Shown here: positions 15,393 to 23,340 of the stretch, in pieces
Numbering within the stretch: position 1 is the stretch's first letter
How the letters are laid out: the number at the start of each line of letters is the position of its first letter
Source: Tidjanibacter sp.
GTDB lineage: Bacteria; Bacteroidota; Bacteroidia; Bacteroidales; Rikenellaceae
Length of the DNA stretch: 36,803 nt
Direction: 5' to 3'
NCBI GenBank assembly: GCA_017503805.1
Contig: JAFVSJ010000003.1
Span: 1 to 36,803, forward strand
The notes under the pieces: model-generated
Told to the model about the DNA's origin: nothing
What the model saw: the letters and a program-made list of their open reading frames with translations, nothing else
Database searches by the model: none
Made by a program: the position numbers and the translations under genes

Positions 15393-16337
15393 ATGAAAAA
15401 ACTTATGATTATTGCATTGGGTGCAGCCGTAGCGCTCACCTCGTGCCTGAAGAACAACTACGAGGACATCTCCGCACCCGAGGAGATTTCGTTCAAGAGC
15501 TTCAACCTCGGCGAGAACACTCGCGCAGATTTTACCCACGACTACTTTAGGGCCTACGCACAGTTTTCCAACAAAGGTGACGGCTCCGACTACAAGGATT
15601 TCTGGGGCGCAGCTGCCAAGAAGATTGTGAAAAAGAACGACGGCTCCGCTGATTATTGGGCTGCCGAGGATGGTACCTACTATTGGCCCAAGGCCGGTGC
15701 TATCTCGTTCTGGGGCTACTACTACCCCGAGGATCAGACCAGCGTAAACCTTTCGCTGGATACCAACGTTGGTATTAAAGGTACAGATGTAACTGCAGCA
15801 CAGGCAGCTCTCATTATGCTTGCCAAACCCGAGGAGTCGAGGCTCAAGACAGCGAATACCGTGAAGATGCTTTTCCGTCACGTGGGTTCGCAGGTTGTAT
15901 TCCGCTTTGCCAACGCCAGCATTGACAACAATTTTGCTCTGACCATCAATAAGGTTGAGATTACCGAGGCTATGAATAAGGGTAACTTCACCTACGCCGA
16001 TTGGAGCGACTACGAGGAGGAGACCACCTACCAGAGCACCCAGAGCTACGCTGTAAACAACAAGGAGATTGGTACCGACAACGCCTATACATTCAGCACT
16101 CTTCCCCAGGCACTCGCCGAGTCGGGCGCCAAGAAGTATATCAACGTCTACTACCGAGTTGCCGACAATAACGCAGGTTATGAGTACGAAGGTGTTTACA
16201 CCGCCGAGGCTACCGATTGGAAGATTAACACCATCCACTACTACAACATCACCTTCGACTTCACCAAAGGCGGGGAGATTAAGTTTGCACCCGAGGTTGA
16301 GGACTGGACACCCGAGTTCCAGACCTATGGTGCCTAA
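15393..16337 (+). CDS. Fimbrillin-family lipoprotein, subunit 1
   Basis: This 314-residue protein has a lipoprotein signal (LTSC, Cys18). A first strand EEISFKSFNLGEN leads to T-R-A (Arg44), in the position where type V pilins of the FimA/Mfa1 group are cut by an Arg-specific protease in Porphyromonas. The body contains the fimbrillin pattern YYWPKAGAISFWGYY and a central FRHVGSQVVFRF strand. The C terminus is FAPEVEDW plus nine residues, a candidate donor strand for subunit polymerisation. An A/C-rich leader without Shine-Dalgarno sequence precedes it. Confidence 0.85.
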   Translation: MKKLMIIALGAAVALTSCLKNNYEDISAPEEISFKSFNLGENTRADFTHDYFRAYAQFSNKGDGSDYKDFWGAAAKKIVKKNDGSADYWAAEDGTYYWPKAGAISFWGYYYPEDQTSVNLSLDTNVGIKGTDVTAAQAALIMLAKPEESRLKTANTVKMLFRHVGSQVVFRFANASIDNNFALTINKVEITEAMNKGNFTYADWSDYEEETTYQSTQSYAVNNKEIGTDNAYTFSTLPQALAESGAKKYINVYYRVADNNAGYEYEGVYTAEATDWKINTIHYYNITFDFTKGGEIKFAPEVEDWTPEFQTYGA

Positions 16338-16399
16338 TTTGGTTGCAATAATCAGTTAAGAGATATTAAGAGATATAAACGTCTAAAAACAAAGAGAAT

Positions 16400-17362
16400 A
16401 TGAAAAAGTTATTTGCACTTGCAGCCGTTGTAGCCGTAGCGCTCACAAGCTGTGTAACCACCACCGAGATTCCCGACCCCGCAGGCGAAATCGCATTTGA
16501 GGCATTCAACTTCAAGGCCCAGAGCCGTGCCCACTATGGCCCCATCGTAGGTTCTGCCTACCCTGCAGACGAGCACTTTGGTGCCTACGCATTCTTCACC
16601 GAATCGCCTAATACAGTTTATATGAACGACGTAGAGATTCAGAAAGACACCGATGGCGCCTGGAGAAACACCACCCAAAAATATTATTGGCCGAACGGTG
16701 GTACTCTGAAGTTCTGGTGCTATTCACCTTATGACACTGCTCACACCGTTACTCACGACAAAGGTTTTGCGTTTCCCGACTACACTACGACCGCTGACCT
16801 CACCAAACAGGTAGACCTTATGGCTACCAATGTCGTACCCGAGGCACGCCCCGCAGCAGTTGCAGCCGTATTCCACCATATGCTTGCACAGGTTGGTTTC
16901 ACAGCACAAGCTAATGGTACCGCAAAAGATGCCAATGCCGAAATCACTCTGAACAAAGTTCAGTTAAGCAATGTTCTACCCACAGGTGACTATGCCGAAG
17001 GTGCCTGGACCAACCTCGACGGCACTCCATTGGTATACGAATTTGTAGACACCCCTCAAGTGTTGACCACCACCGCACAGCCTGTTCTCCCCAGCGGTAA
17101 TGCTACCAACGCACTTGTTATTCCTCAGGATGGCACCGAAGGCAACGGCGACATCATTGCCACCATCGACTACACTATTAAATATACAGACACTACAGTG
17201 GATGTGGTTAAGGGTGTACAATATAAGATTCCCGCTCCCTGGGTGCAGGGTAAGAAATATATCTACGTTATCACCATAGGTATTGGCAACGAGATTACCT
17301 TCAACCCCACCGTTCACAACTGGGAAGCAGAGGGCAATGGCGGTACTATTACCGTAGGCTAA
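16400..17362 (+). CDS. Fimbrillin-family lipoprotein, subunit 2
   Basis: This 320-residue protein has the lipobox LTSC (Cys18) and a candidate Arg-specific processing site at Arg42 (QSRAHY). YYWPNGGTLKFWCYS matches the fimbrillin core pattern. FHHMLAQVGFTAQ corresponds to the FRHxxSxxxF strand of the neighbours. It ends with FNPTVHNW. Its signal peptide is almost identical to that of subunit 3, pointing to duplication or conversion. It is probably a structural or minor pilin. GC is a little lower than in the flanking genes. Confidence 0.85.
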   Translation: MKKLFALAAVVAVALTSCVTTTEIPDPAGEIAFEAFNFKAQSRAHYGPIVGSAYPADEHFGAYAFFTESPNTVYMNDVEIQKDTDGAWRNTTQKYYWPNGGTLKFWCYSPYDTAHTVTHDKGFAFPDYTTTADLTKQVDLMATNVVPEARPAAVAAVFHHMLAQVGFTAQANGTAKDANAEITLNKVQLSNVLPTGDYAEGAWTNLDGTPLVYEFVDTPQVLTTTAQPVLPSGNATNALVIPQDGTEGNGDIIATIDYTIKYTDTTVDVVKGVQYKIPAPWVQGKKYIYVITIGIGNEITFNPTVHNWEAEGNGGTITVG

Positions 17363-17419
17363 TGAGTTGAAACACAGACAAACACAGATAAACAAACAAA
17401 CCAAAAAACATCAAACACT

Positions 17420-18427
17420 ATGAAAAAACTTTTCGCTATTGCAGCAGTTGTAGCCGTTGCGCTCACCTCCTGCGTGAAAAACGAAGTCGTTGAGCCCAGC
17501 TCCAACGAAATCGCTTTCAAAAACTTCGCTCTCTCCGAGAACTCGCGTGCAGACTTCGAGACCGTAGCAGACAACTTCGAGTGCTTCGCCATCTACGAGG
17601 GCGAGGACGGCACCCGTCGTGAGTTCTGGAGCGGCGCAGAGACCATCAAACTCAATGGTGAAATCTGGTCCAACTCCGAGGGCACCTACTATTGGCCCAA
17701 AGATGGTAACCTCGATTTCTACGCTTGGTACAGCCCCAACAAGGCCGCTATCGATGCCAAAATCGCTGCCAGCACCACCGAGGCTACCGGTATGACCATC
17801 ACCAGCATCTCCATCGACGAGGCTCAGGGCCTCCTCGTGGCTGACCCCGCAAAGAACTACACCAAGATCGATGTGCCCATCATCTTCCGTCACACCACCT
17901 CGCGTCTCGGTTTCTACTTTGCTAACCTCAACGCACAGGATGCTACCGACCCCTTCAAGCTCACCATCAACAGCATCAATGTAGCACAGCTCAATCAGTA
18001 TGCAAGCTACAACGAGACCGACAAGTGGACCGCTATCACCCCCGCCGACAAGGAGGTTCTCAATGCTTCGACCGTAATCAACGCCACCAAGATTGAGTCC
18101 ACCACCCCCGCAACCGCAGAGGTAGAGCTCTTCCCCCAGGACGAGACCGTTATCACCATCAAGTACACCGTAGTTGACAACAACAACTTCTCCTACACCG
18201 GTACCTACGTAATCAACATCGCCGACACCGATTGGGCTACCGAGAAAGACAAGTGGCTTGCCAACAACGACTACCACTACAACCTCACCTTCAGCTTCAA
18301 GTGGAACGATGAGGATGGCGACGGTGAGAAAGATCCCGACGAGGAGGACTTCGAGATTCACTTCGATCCTACCGTTGAGGAGTGGACCGTTCAGCAGCAC
18401 GCCATCACCGACGAGCGTCAGAACTAA
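17420..18427 (+). CDS. Fimbrillin-family lipoprotein, subunit 3
   Basis: This 335-residue protein has the lipobox LTSC (Cys18) and SRAD with Arg43 as the likely cleavage site. YYWPKDGNLDFYAWYS and FRHTTSRLGFYFANL are the family strands. The acidic segment NDEDGDGEKDPDEEDFEIHF precedes the terminal FDPTVEEW. Codon use is strongly biased to C-ending codons, as expected for a highly expressed gene, so this may be the major pilin; that is inference. A 14-bp hairpin follows its stop codon, before the last gene of the operon. Confidence 0.85.
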   Translation: MKKLFAIAAVVAVALTSCVKNEVVEPSSNEIAFKNFALSENSRADFETVADNFECFAIYEGEDGTRREFWSGAETIKLNGEIWSNSEGTYYWPKDGNLDFYAWYSPNKAAIDAKIAASTTEATGMTITSISIDEAQGLLVADPAKNYTKIDVPIIFRHTTSRLGFYFANLNAQDATDPFKLTINSINVAQLNQYASYNETDKWTAITPADKEVLNASTVINATKIESTTPATAEVELFPQDETVITIKYTVVDNNNFSYTGTYVINIADTDWATEKDKWLANNDYHYNLTFSFKWNDEDGDGEKDPDEEDFEIHFDPTVEEWTVQQHAITDERQN

Positions 18428-18445
18428 TAGTCGCGCACCTCTACT

Positions 18446-18477
18446 CTTGGTCGGGTGAGCGCACTCATCCGACCGAG
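18446..18477 (+). other. Strong intercistronic hairpin after fimbrillin subunit 3
   Basis: CTTGGTCGGGTGAG (18446-18459) pairs with CTCATCCGACCGAG (18464-18477) over 14 bp with two wobbles and a CGCA loop. There is no T-run. It could protect the upstream message from 3' decay or reduce read-through. Confidence 0.65.
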
Positions 18478-18502
18478 AAACCACAGATTCATACGTTTGC
18501 CT

Positions 18503-18524
18503 TGGGGAGTCTGAACCCTCCCCA
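18503..18524 (+). other. Second hairpin before fimbrillin subunit 4
   Basis: TGGGGAG (18503-18509) pairs with CTCCCCA (18518-18524). No T-run follows. It lies in the 178-nt gap between subunits 3 and 4. Confidence 0.5.
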
Positions 18525-18605
18525 GGGCCCTAAACCTGCATTGGGAACATCTCCCAAAGCAGCCACATAGACGGGGCACACCCGCCACACAAACAGCACC
18601 CTAAA

Positions 18606-19550
18606 GTGAAGAAACTGACGCACATATTCGCAGCAATTGCGCTCTCCGCGGCGCTCACATCGTGTCTACTCACACACGATGTTGAGAACTCACAGCCCCT
18701 GCTCGTGCGTTGCAACCCCATTCTGCACCCCACAACCCGCACAGTAGCCGCCGAGCACGCCAAGTCGTTCCCCCTCGATGCCGACCTCGGTGTGAGGGCC
18801 TACTCCCTGCCGCGCGACCGCAAGTGGAGCAACTTCAGCCCCGCAGCGGCCACCCTGCTCGACAATGTGCAGCTCGTGGCCAACCCACAAGACTCGCTCT
18901 GGTATCCCCCCACCGACATCGTCTGGGACTACAACAAGTCGCTCTCCATAGTGGCCCACTCACCCCACTCGCTCCCGACAACCTATCACACCCACTACGG
19001 ACTCTCGATTGAGAACTACGACACCGAAGCGGCTCCCAACACCCCCGTACTCTACAGCAACATCATCGCCGACCTTCTCCCCGAGGAGAACAAACTCGGC
19101 ATCAACATCCCACTCCAGCACGCACTCTGCAAGGTGGATGTCAAGGTGCGCACCGTGCTCGTCGAGCCCCAATATATGGTCGTGCGAGAGATTGCACTCG
19201 AGCAAATCCACACCGAGGGAGCTTTCAACTCGCTCCCACATCCGACGTGGTATCCCACCTCCGACCTCGCTGATGTGGTGCTCTACAGCGACGAGCAGGG
19301 GGTCAAGCTCCCCGACAACAACGACCACACACTCGATGAGTCGGCCCGTCTACTCTTGCCTCAAATATCCACCACCCGTCTGCGCATCGTGGCCGACATT
19401 ATGCGTGGAGGACTCATCAACTCCGACACGGTGCTCTACTCCGACCCCTTTGCGGTGCAGTGGTTCCCCGGCAAGTACTACACCTACTCGCTCGAGCTCT
19501 CGGCCGACAAGGTGAAAATCTACACCCCGCAGACCGATAATTTCGAATAA
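18606..19550 (+). CDS. Fimbrillin-like lipoprotein, subunit 4 (possible tip or accessory subunit)
   Basis: This 314-residue protein starts at GTG (18606), not ATG. It has the lipobox LTSC (Cys20) and an Arg at 45 (HPTTRTV), matching the processing position of the other subunits. It differs from them in lacking the YYWP core pattern and the terminal F-x-P-x-V-x-x-W motif; it ends KVKIYTPQTDNFE. These differences, the last position in the operon and the weaker start codon fit a minor, tip or base subunit made in smaller amounts. A hairpin follows downstream. The family assignment is less certain than for subunits 1-3. Confidence 0.7.
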   Translation: MKKLTHIFAAIALSAALTSCLLTHDVENSQPLLVRCNPILHPTTRTVAAEHAKSFPLDADLGVRAYSLPRDRKWSNFSPAAATLLDNVQLVANPQDSLWYPPTDIVWDYNKSLSIVAHSPHSLPTTYHTHYGLSIENYDTEAAPNTPVLYSNIIADLLPEENKLGINIPLQHALCKVDVKVRTVLVEPQYMVVREIALEQIHTEGAFNSLPHPTWYPTSDLADVVLYSDEQGVKLPDNNDHTLDESARLLLPQISTTRLRIVADIMRGGLINSDTVLYSDPFAVQWFPGKYYTYSLELSADKVKIYTPQTDNFE

Positions 19551-19590
19551 CAATCCACAAGAGGGGTTATTCCTCACACATACGGACAAA

Positions 19591-19627
19591 AAAAGGCGTA
19601 GCCACTTGGGCTACGCCTAACTCTTTT
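19591..19627 (+). terminator. Fimbrial operon terminator
   Basis: GGCGTAGCC (19595-19603) pairs perfectly with GGCTACGCC (19609-19617). AAAA precedes the stem, and TAACTCTTTT follows. It lies between convergent genes and may act in both directions. Confidence 0.8.
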
Positions 19628-19664
19628 CCTGTTGCCGCCAACTGCGGCACTCTCCGTCACGTAT

Positions 19665-20573
19665 CTACTCGAAAATCTCCTCCACAGCCCTACCGCGCCA
19701 AGCCGAGTGGGGTTCCAAGCCCAAGATACGTGCAAGCGTGGGGGCCGTGTCGTAGCGCACCACAGAGGACTCTATCCTATGCCCCCTCTTGATGCCCTTG
19801 CCAAAGAAAAGAAGCGGTGCATCCATCTCGTCCGAGGTAGTGCCACCGTGCCCCTTACCTATGCCGCCGTGGTCCGACACTATCACAAAAATCGTATTCT
19901 CGTAGATGCCGCACTCCTTGGTCGCCTCCACAATGCGACCAATAAAGCGGTCCATCTCGGGCAGACGATTCATATACTCCTGCGAGCCCCATCCATATTG
20001 GTGCCCCTCCACGTCGGGCGAGTCATAGATGCAGATTGAGAGGTTGGGTCTATTGCTTTTGAGGTAATCTACAAAAGCCTCCGTGATGGCCTCGCTGCCG
20101 CTATCGCCCGTAGGGATATGGCAGTAGTAGTCCACAGCCACGCTATCGATCAGGCAGGCGTGGGTCTCCCACTCAAAGAATGCGCAGGTCGTCAGCTCGG
20201 GGGCCTCCTCGCTCACGAGGGTGAAGATGGTGGGGAAGATGCCATTGGGCCCAAGTTCAATCGACGGAAAGTCGGGCTCCCTGCTGCCCCAAGTGTTGTA
20301 GCCGTGCATCTCGGGGCCCACGCCCATATAGACCGAGGCCCAATTGCAAGCGCTCGATGAGGGCAAGATGCTACGCGCTTGGAGTGTCCACGCACCTTCG
20401 GCCATCATAGCTTTGAGGGTGGGCATATCGGCCTCGGCGACAGAGTTGCCTGCAAGACCGTCGAGTCCGATGAGCACAACGTGTTCTGCCACCCGAGAGC
20501 TTTCGGGAGCAGCGGTGCAAGCGGTCGATAGTGCCAATAGGGTTGCGAGTAGGGGCAAAAGCGAGTGTTTCAT
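19665..20573 (-). CDS. Alkaline phosphatase superfamily lipoprotein (nucleotide pyrophosphatase/phosphodiesterase-like)
   Basis: This 302-residue protein has a signal and lipobox LSTAC (Cys19). The metal-binding pattern of the alkaline phosphatase superfamily follows: IGLDGLAG (first Asp), SSSACNWASVYMG (candidate Ser nucleophile), DSPDVEGHQYGW (Asp and His ligands), VSDHGG, and GHGG near the C terminus. It is closest in layout to type I phosphodiesterase/nucleotide pyrophosphatases, but the substrate is unknown. It is probably anchored in a membrane facing the periplasm or cell surface. It stands alone on the minus strand between two terminators. Confidence 0.85.
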   Translation of the reverse strand: MKHSLLPLLATLLALSTACTAAPESSRVAEHVVLIGLDGLAGNSVAEADMPTLKAMMAEGAWTLQARSILPSSSACNWASVYMGVGPEMHGYNTWGSREPDFPSIELGPNGIFPTIFTLVSEEAPELTTCAFFEWETHACLIDSVAVDYYCHIPTGDSGSEAITEAFVDYLKSNRPNLSICIYDSPDVEGHQYGWGSQEYMNRLPEMDRFIGRIVEATKECGIYENTIFVIVSDHGGIGKGHGGTTSDEMDAPLLFFGKGIKRGHRIESSVVRYDTAPTLARILGLEPHSAWRGRAVEEIFE

Positions 20574-20661
20574 TGTCTTGTGGTTAGGTCATTGGGAAAT
20601 TGTGTATTGAAGCCCGTGTGGGCTCTCGTTGTTCGGCGACCGGCGTCAGGAGGCCACCTCC

Positions 20662-20698
20662 AAAAAGTTTTGGGGAGACACTCTCGCATCTCCCCAAA
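20662..20698 (-). terminator. exb operon terminator
   Basis: On the minus strand TTTGGGGAGA and TCTCCCCAAA (20669-20698) form a 10-bp stem around a 10-nt loop. CTTTTTGG follows. It lies 24 nt after the stop of the last exbD gene. Confidence 0.8.
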
Positions 20699-20721
20699 TC
20701 TCATAAGTTCTCTTGCTCGGA

Positions 20722-21198
20722 CTACTTCAGATTACCGGCTGCCTTGGAAGCAGCGTAGCTAATCTTATAAGCCTCGGCCTTACGCAACTCCTGTTTGATG
20801 TCGGTAATGATACCCATACGGGTGTCCTTGTCGGCCTTCAAACATACAGTCATCTTGTTGCGGTCTGCCTCGTTGAGAAGGTCACGCTCCGAAGCGATGA
20901 AGCGGCCAATCTCCTGAGGAGAGCTAAAGCTGTTGTTGAGCTGAATCTGGGGCGCACTACCGAACTTTGCCTGAAGCGACTCTACGGGAGGACCCACATA
21001 GATGTAGCTTGCAAGCGCCTTGTTCTCGAGTTTCTGAATCTCAGTGGCCTGAGGTGCTTTGAATTTCACCACAAGCTCGGTCTCCTTCATTGATGTAGAT
21101 ACCATAAAGAAGAAGAGAATCATAAAGACGATGTCGGGCAGAGAGCTGGTCGAAATCTGACCAATCTCTTTTTTCTCTTTTTTCCTGATTACTGGCAT
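20722..21198 (-). CDS. exbD: ExbD/TolR-family biopolymer transport protein (second copy)
   Basis: This 158-residue protein has a short cytoplasmic N terminus, one membrane helix (LPDIVFMILFFFMVSTSM) with the conserved Asp22 that carries protons, and a periplasmic domain. ExbD works with ExbB, and usually TonB, to couple the proton gradient to outer-membrane transport. It begins 1 nt after the first exbD. Its periplasmic part differs from the first copy, so the two may form a mixed dimer or serve different partners. No tonB gene is in the window. Confidence 0.9.
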   Translation of the reverse strand: MPVIRKKEKKEIGQISTSSLPDIVFMILFFFMVSTSMKETELVVKFKAPQATEIQKLENKALASYIYVGPPVESLQAKFGSAPQIQLNNSFSSPQEIGRFIASERDLLNEADRNKMTVCLKADKDTRMGIITDIKQELRKAEAYKISYAASKAAGNLK

Positions 21199-21199
21199 A

Positions 21200-21763
21200 C
21201 TACTTAATGTTTTGAGGTTCAGCCTCGGAGATCTTCATAGGCACAGCGTCTGCAATAGCATCCTGCTGCACTTTGTCGAGATCGGCAAAAGGCCTACCGA
21301 AATTAGCTCTACTCAACTCATCTCGAATCTCATTGAAGGCGCGAGTGAGCTCATTCTGCACTTTGATATACATCTCATAGCTGGTACCACGGTCATTCTG
21401 GAGCGAGATAACGCCCTGGCTGACGGGATACTCACCGATGAGGTCGATTTTCTCAGTCTTTTTCTCGGGGAGATTGGGGTCATCGGAGGTGTTGAGAACC
21501 CACTCTTTAGCCCTATCTTTGAGCTGACCGATGGTCAGCATCTCGCCCTGCACCGCAATCTGGTCATACTTATTAACGTGAACCAAAAGGAGGTTACGCT
21601 CTTTGATATCGGGAGCCTCGGTCTGCTTCTCGCTCCAAGGAGGAAGCACACGGTTCAGACCCGAATCGATGTCCATAGTTGTGGCAACAAGGAAGAAGAT
21701 AAGGAGCAGGAACGCAACATCCGCCATCGAGCTCGCATTAATCTCCGGTGTCTTTTTTGCCAT
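21200..21763 (-). CDS. exbD: ExbD/TolR-family biopolymer transport protein (first copy)
   Basis: This 187-residue protein has the N terminus PEINASSMADVAFLLLIFFLVATTM, holding the conserved membrane Asp (MADVAF), and a long periplasmic domain of about 150 residues. It is longer than the second copy. It shares the energising function with ExbB upstream. Two adjacent exbD genes after exbB is an arrangement I associate with Bacteroidetes. Confidence 0.92.
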   Translation of the reverse strand: MAKKTPEINASSMADVAFLLLIFFLVATTMDIDSGLNRVLPPWSEKQTEAPDIKERNLLLVHVNKYDQIAVQGEMLTIGQLKDRAKEWVLNTSDDPNLPEKKTEKIDLIGEYPVSQGVISLQNDRGTSYEMYIKVQNELTRAFNEIRDELSRANFGRPFADLDKVQQDAIADAVPMKISEAEPQNIK

Positions 21764-21796
21764 ATTACGAATTAGTTTTTAATATGGTACTACAAA

Positions 21797-22225
21797 CTAT
21801 TTGATAGCGTTACGAATCTCACCTACAAGGATCGAAAGGATGCTAACACCACCTACAAGGTAGGTAAGGTAGAGCATAGTATCGGTGAACTTGAGGTCGA
21901 AGGGGTTCTCGAAGAAACCACCAGCCGAGTTGGGCACGGGCTCTGCGCTCGAGAGAGCATAGCAACCACCTACAACTGCTGCAGCGATAACGAGGCCAAC
22001 GAGAGCTTTGAGAGCTGCCTTGGGGGAGGAGAACAGATTCTTAATCGGCGAGATCAAAGCGGCAACGATGCCGATGATCACGATTGCGTACATCCACCAC
22101 ATCATCCACTCGGGATTGGCGTGCATATCGCCCATATGCTGCACCTGAGGCAGGAAGAAGAGCGATGCGAACGCTACGATGGAGATGATGAAGAGTACGT
22201 ATTCTACGTATTTAACCCATTTCAT
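21797..22225 (-). CDS. Small integral membrane protein between exbB and exbD
   Basis: This 142-residue protein has four hydrophobic segments (about 8-27, 44-62, 70-92 and 115-135) and the short loop ISPIKNLFSSPKAALK between the second and third. I do not recognise a named family. Its fixed place between exbB (33 nt upstream) and exbD suggests it belongs to the same membrane complex or its assembly; this is inference from position only. Confidence 0.8.
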   Translation of the reverse strand: MKWVKYVEYVLFIISIVAFASLFFLPQVQHMGDMHANPEWMMWWMYAIVIIGIVAALISPIKNLFSSPKAALKALVGLVIAAAVVGGCYALSSAEPVPNSAGGFFENPFDLKFTDTMLYLTYLVGGVSILSILVGEIRNAIK

Positions 22226-22257
22226 ATTTTAATAGAGGTATATTAATTGGGTAAAAC

Positions 22258-23076
22258 TTATTTCTTGCTGTAAGCGGTCAGGATGTCAACCAAGGTGATG
22301 GAGCTGTCCTCAAGCTCTACAACAGCGTTGTCAATCTTGTTGAGGATATAGTTGTAGAAGAGCTGGAGAATAACAGCAGCGATAAGACCTGCAAGGGTAG
22401 TAAGCAGAGCCACTTTGATACCACCTGCTACGAGGGTTGCGGAAACCTCACCTGCAGCCTGGATCTGGTCAAATGCCTCGATCATACCTACTACGGTACC
22501 CATAAAGCCCAACGAAGGCGAAAGAGCGATGAAAAGGCTGATCCAGCTAAGACCGGTCTCCATAAGACCATTCTGTACCGAACCGTAGGAAGCAACAGCT
22601 TTCTCTACAACGTCGAGACCCTCGCCGTAGCGGAGAACGCCCTGGTAGTAGATGCTGGCTACGGGGCCTTTGGTGTTGCGAGCGAGCTCTTTAGCAGCCT
22701 CTACGCCACCGTTGTTGAGAGCATCCTCGAAAGCTGCGATGAACTTCTTGGTGTTGATTTTGGAGAACGAGAGGTAGAGAATACGCTCGATAGCTACTGC
22801 CATACCGATGATCAAGCAGAGCAATACGGGGGTCATCCAGAATACACCACCCTCGATAAATTTCTGTTTAATAGCCTGGTGGAAAGGAACGCCGGCAACC
22901 TCGGTCTCCTCGTCGATAGCGGGAGCAGCCTCCTCGGTGGCAGCCTCCTCAGCTACTGCATCCTCTGCAGCAACAACCTCTTCAGTAGCGGCAGCCTCGG
23001 GCTCCTGTGCGTAAACGTTAGCAGTCGCGAGGCTCATTACGCCTACAACCGACAAAATCATAAAAAGTTTTTTCAT
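22258..23076 (-). CDS. exbB: MotA/TolQ/ExbB proton channel protein with N-terminal signal-like extension
   Basis: This 272-residue protein starts with a signal-like helix (1-23, ending ANVYAQ) and then a Glu/Ala-rich low-complexity region (about 25-62). The ExbB/TolQ core follows: VLLCLIIGMAVAIERILYLS, a cytoplasmic loop, SLFIALSPSLGFMGTVVGMIEAF and VALLTTLAGLIAAVILQLF, matching the three-helix plan. The GTVVGM and T-T-x-A-G-L motifs are conserved pore-lining segments. It heads the four-gene exb operon, with a promoter box 144 nt upstream. The acidic extension is unusual beside Escherichia coli ExbB. Confidence 0.92.
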   Translation of the reverse strand: MKKLFMILSVVGVMSLATANVYAQEPEAAATEEVVAAEDAVAEEAATEEAAPAIDEETEVAGVPFHQAIKQKFIEGGVFWMTPVLLCLIIGMAVAIERILYLSFSKINTKKFIAAFEDALNNGGVEAAKELARNTKGPVASIYYQGVLRYGEGLDVVEKAVASYGSVQNGLMETGLSWISLFIALSPSLGFMGTVVGMIEAFDQIQAAGEVSATLVAGGIKVALLTTLAGLIAAVILQLFYNYILNKIDNAVVELEDSSITLVDILTAYSKK

Positions 23077-23219
23077 AACTTTGGATTTGTTTTGAAATTA
23101 ATTAAACGTGTTTTTAGTGTGTATTGTCCGGTAAAAGTGTTTTGTTGCACTGCTCCGTTTGGATTCCGAGGAGCCACAAGAGGCCGTAGTATCGGTTTGG
23201 CCAAAGCACAGCAACGCTA
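23077..23219 (-). other. Long exbB leader
   Basis: About 137 nt lie between the predicted transcription start and the exbB ATG. No clear riboswitch or hairpin was recognised; the last 40 nt are A/T-rich with no Shine-Dalgarno sequence. Confidence 0.4.
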
Positions 23220-23227
23220 CAAAGATA
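23220..23227 (-). promoter_or_regulatory. exb operon -7 box (TATCTTTG)
   Basis: On the minus strand this is a perfect TAnnTTTG box. No TTTG lies at the -33 position. It predicts a leader of about 137 nt for exbB. Confidence 0.55.
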
Positions 23228-23340
23228 TGTATATTTTTTGAAATTTGTTCAGTGTAGTGCAAAAAGATTTATTATTTGGTGCAAGAAAATAACAAGAGAA
23301 GGTCGCGCGCACGCACGGACAAGGCCACGAGTGGTCGCCT

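Noticed and set aside
17411-18484. A 357-residue minus-strand frame opposite fimbrillin subunit 3
   Set aside because: It is Val/Gly-rich, has no recognisable domain and mirrors the codon pattern of the real gene.
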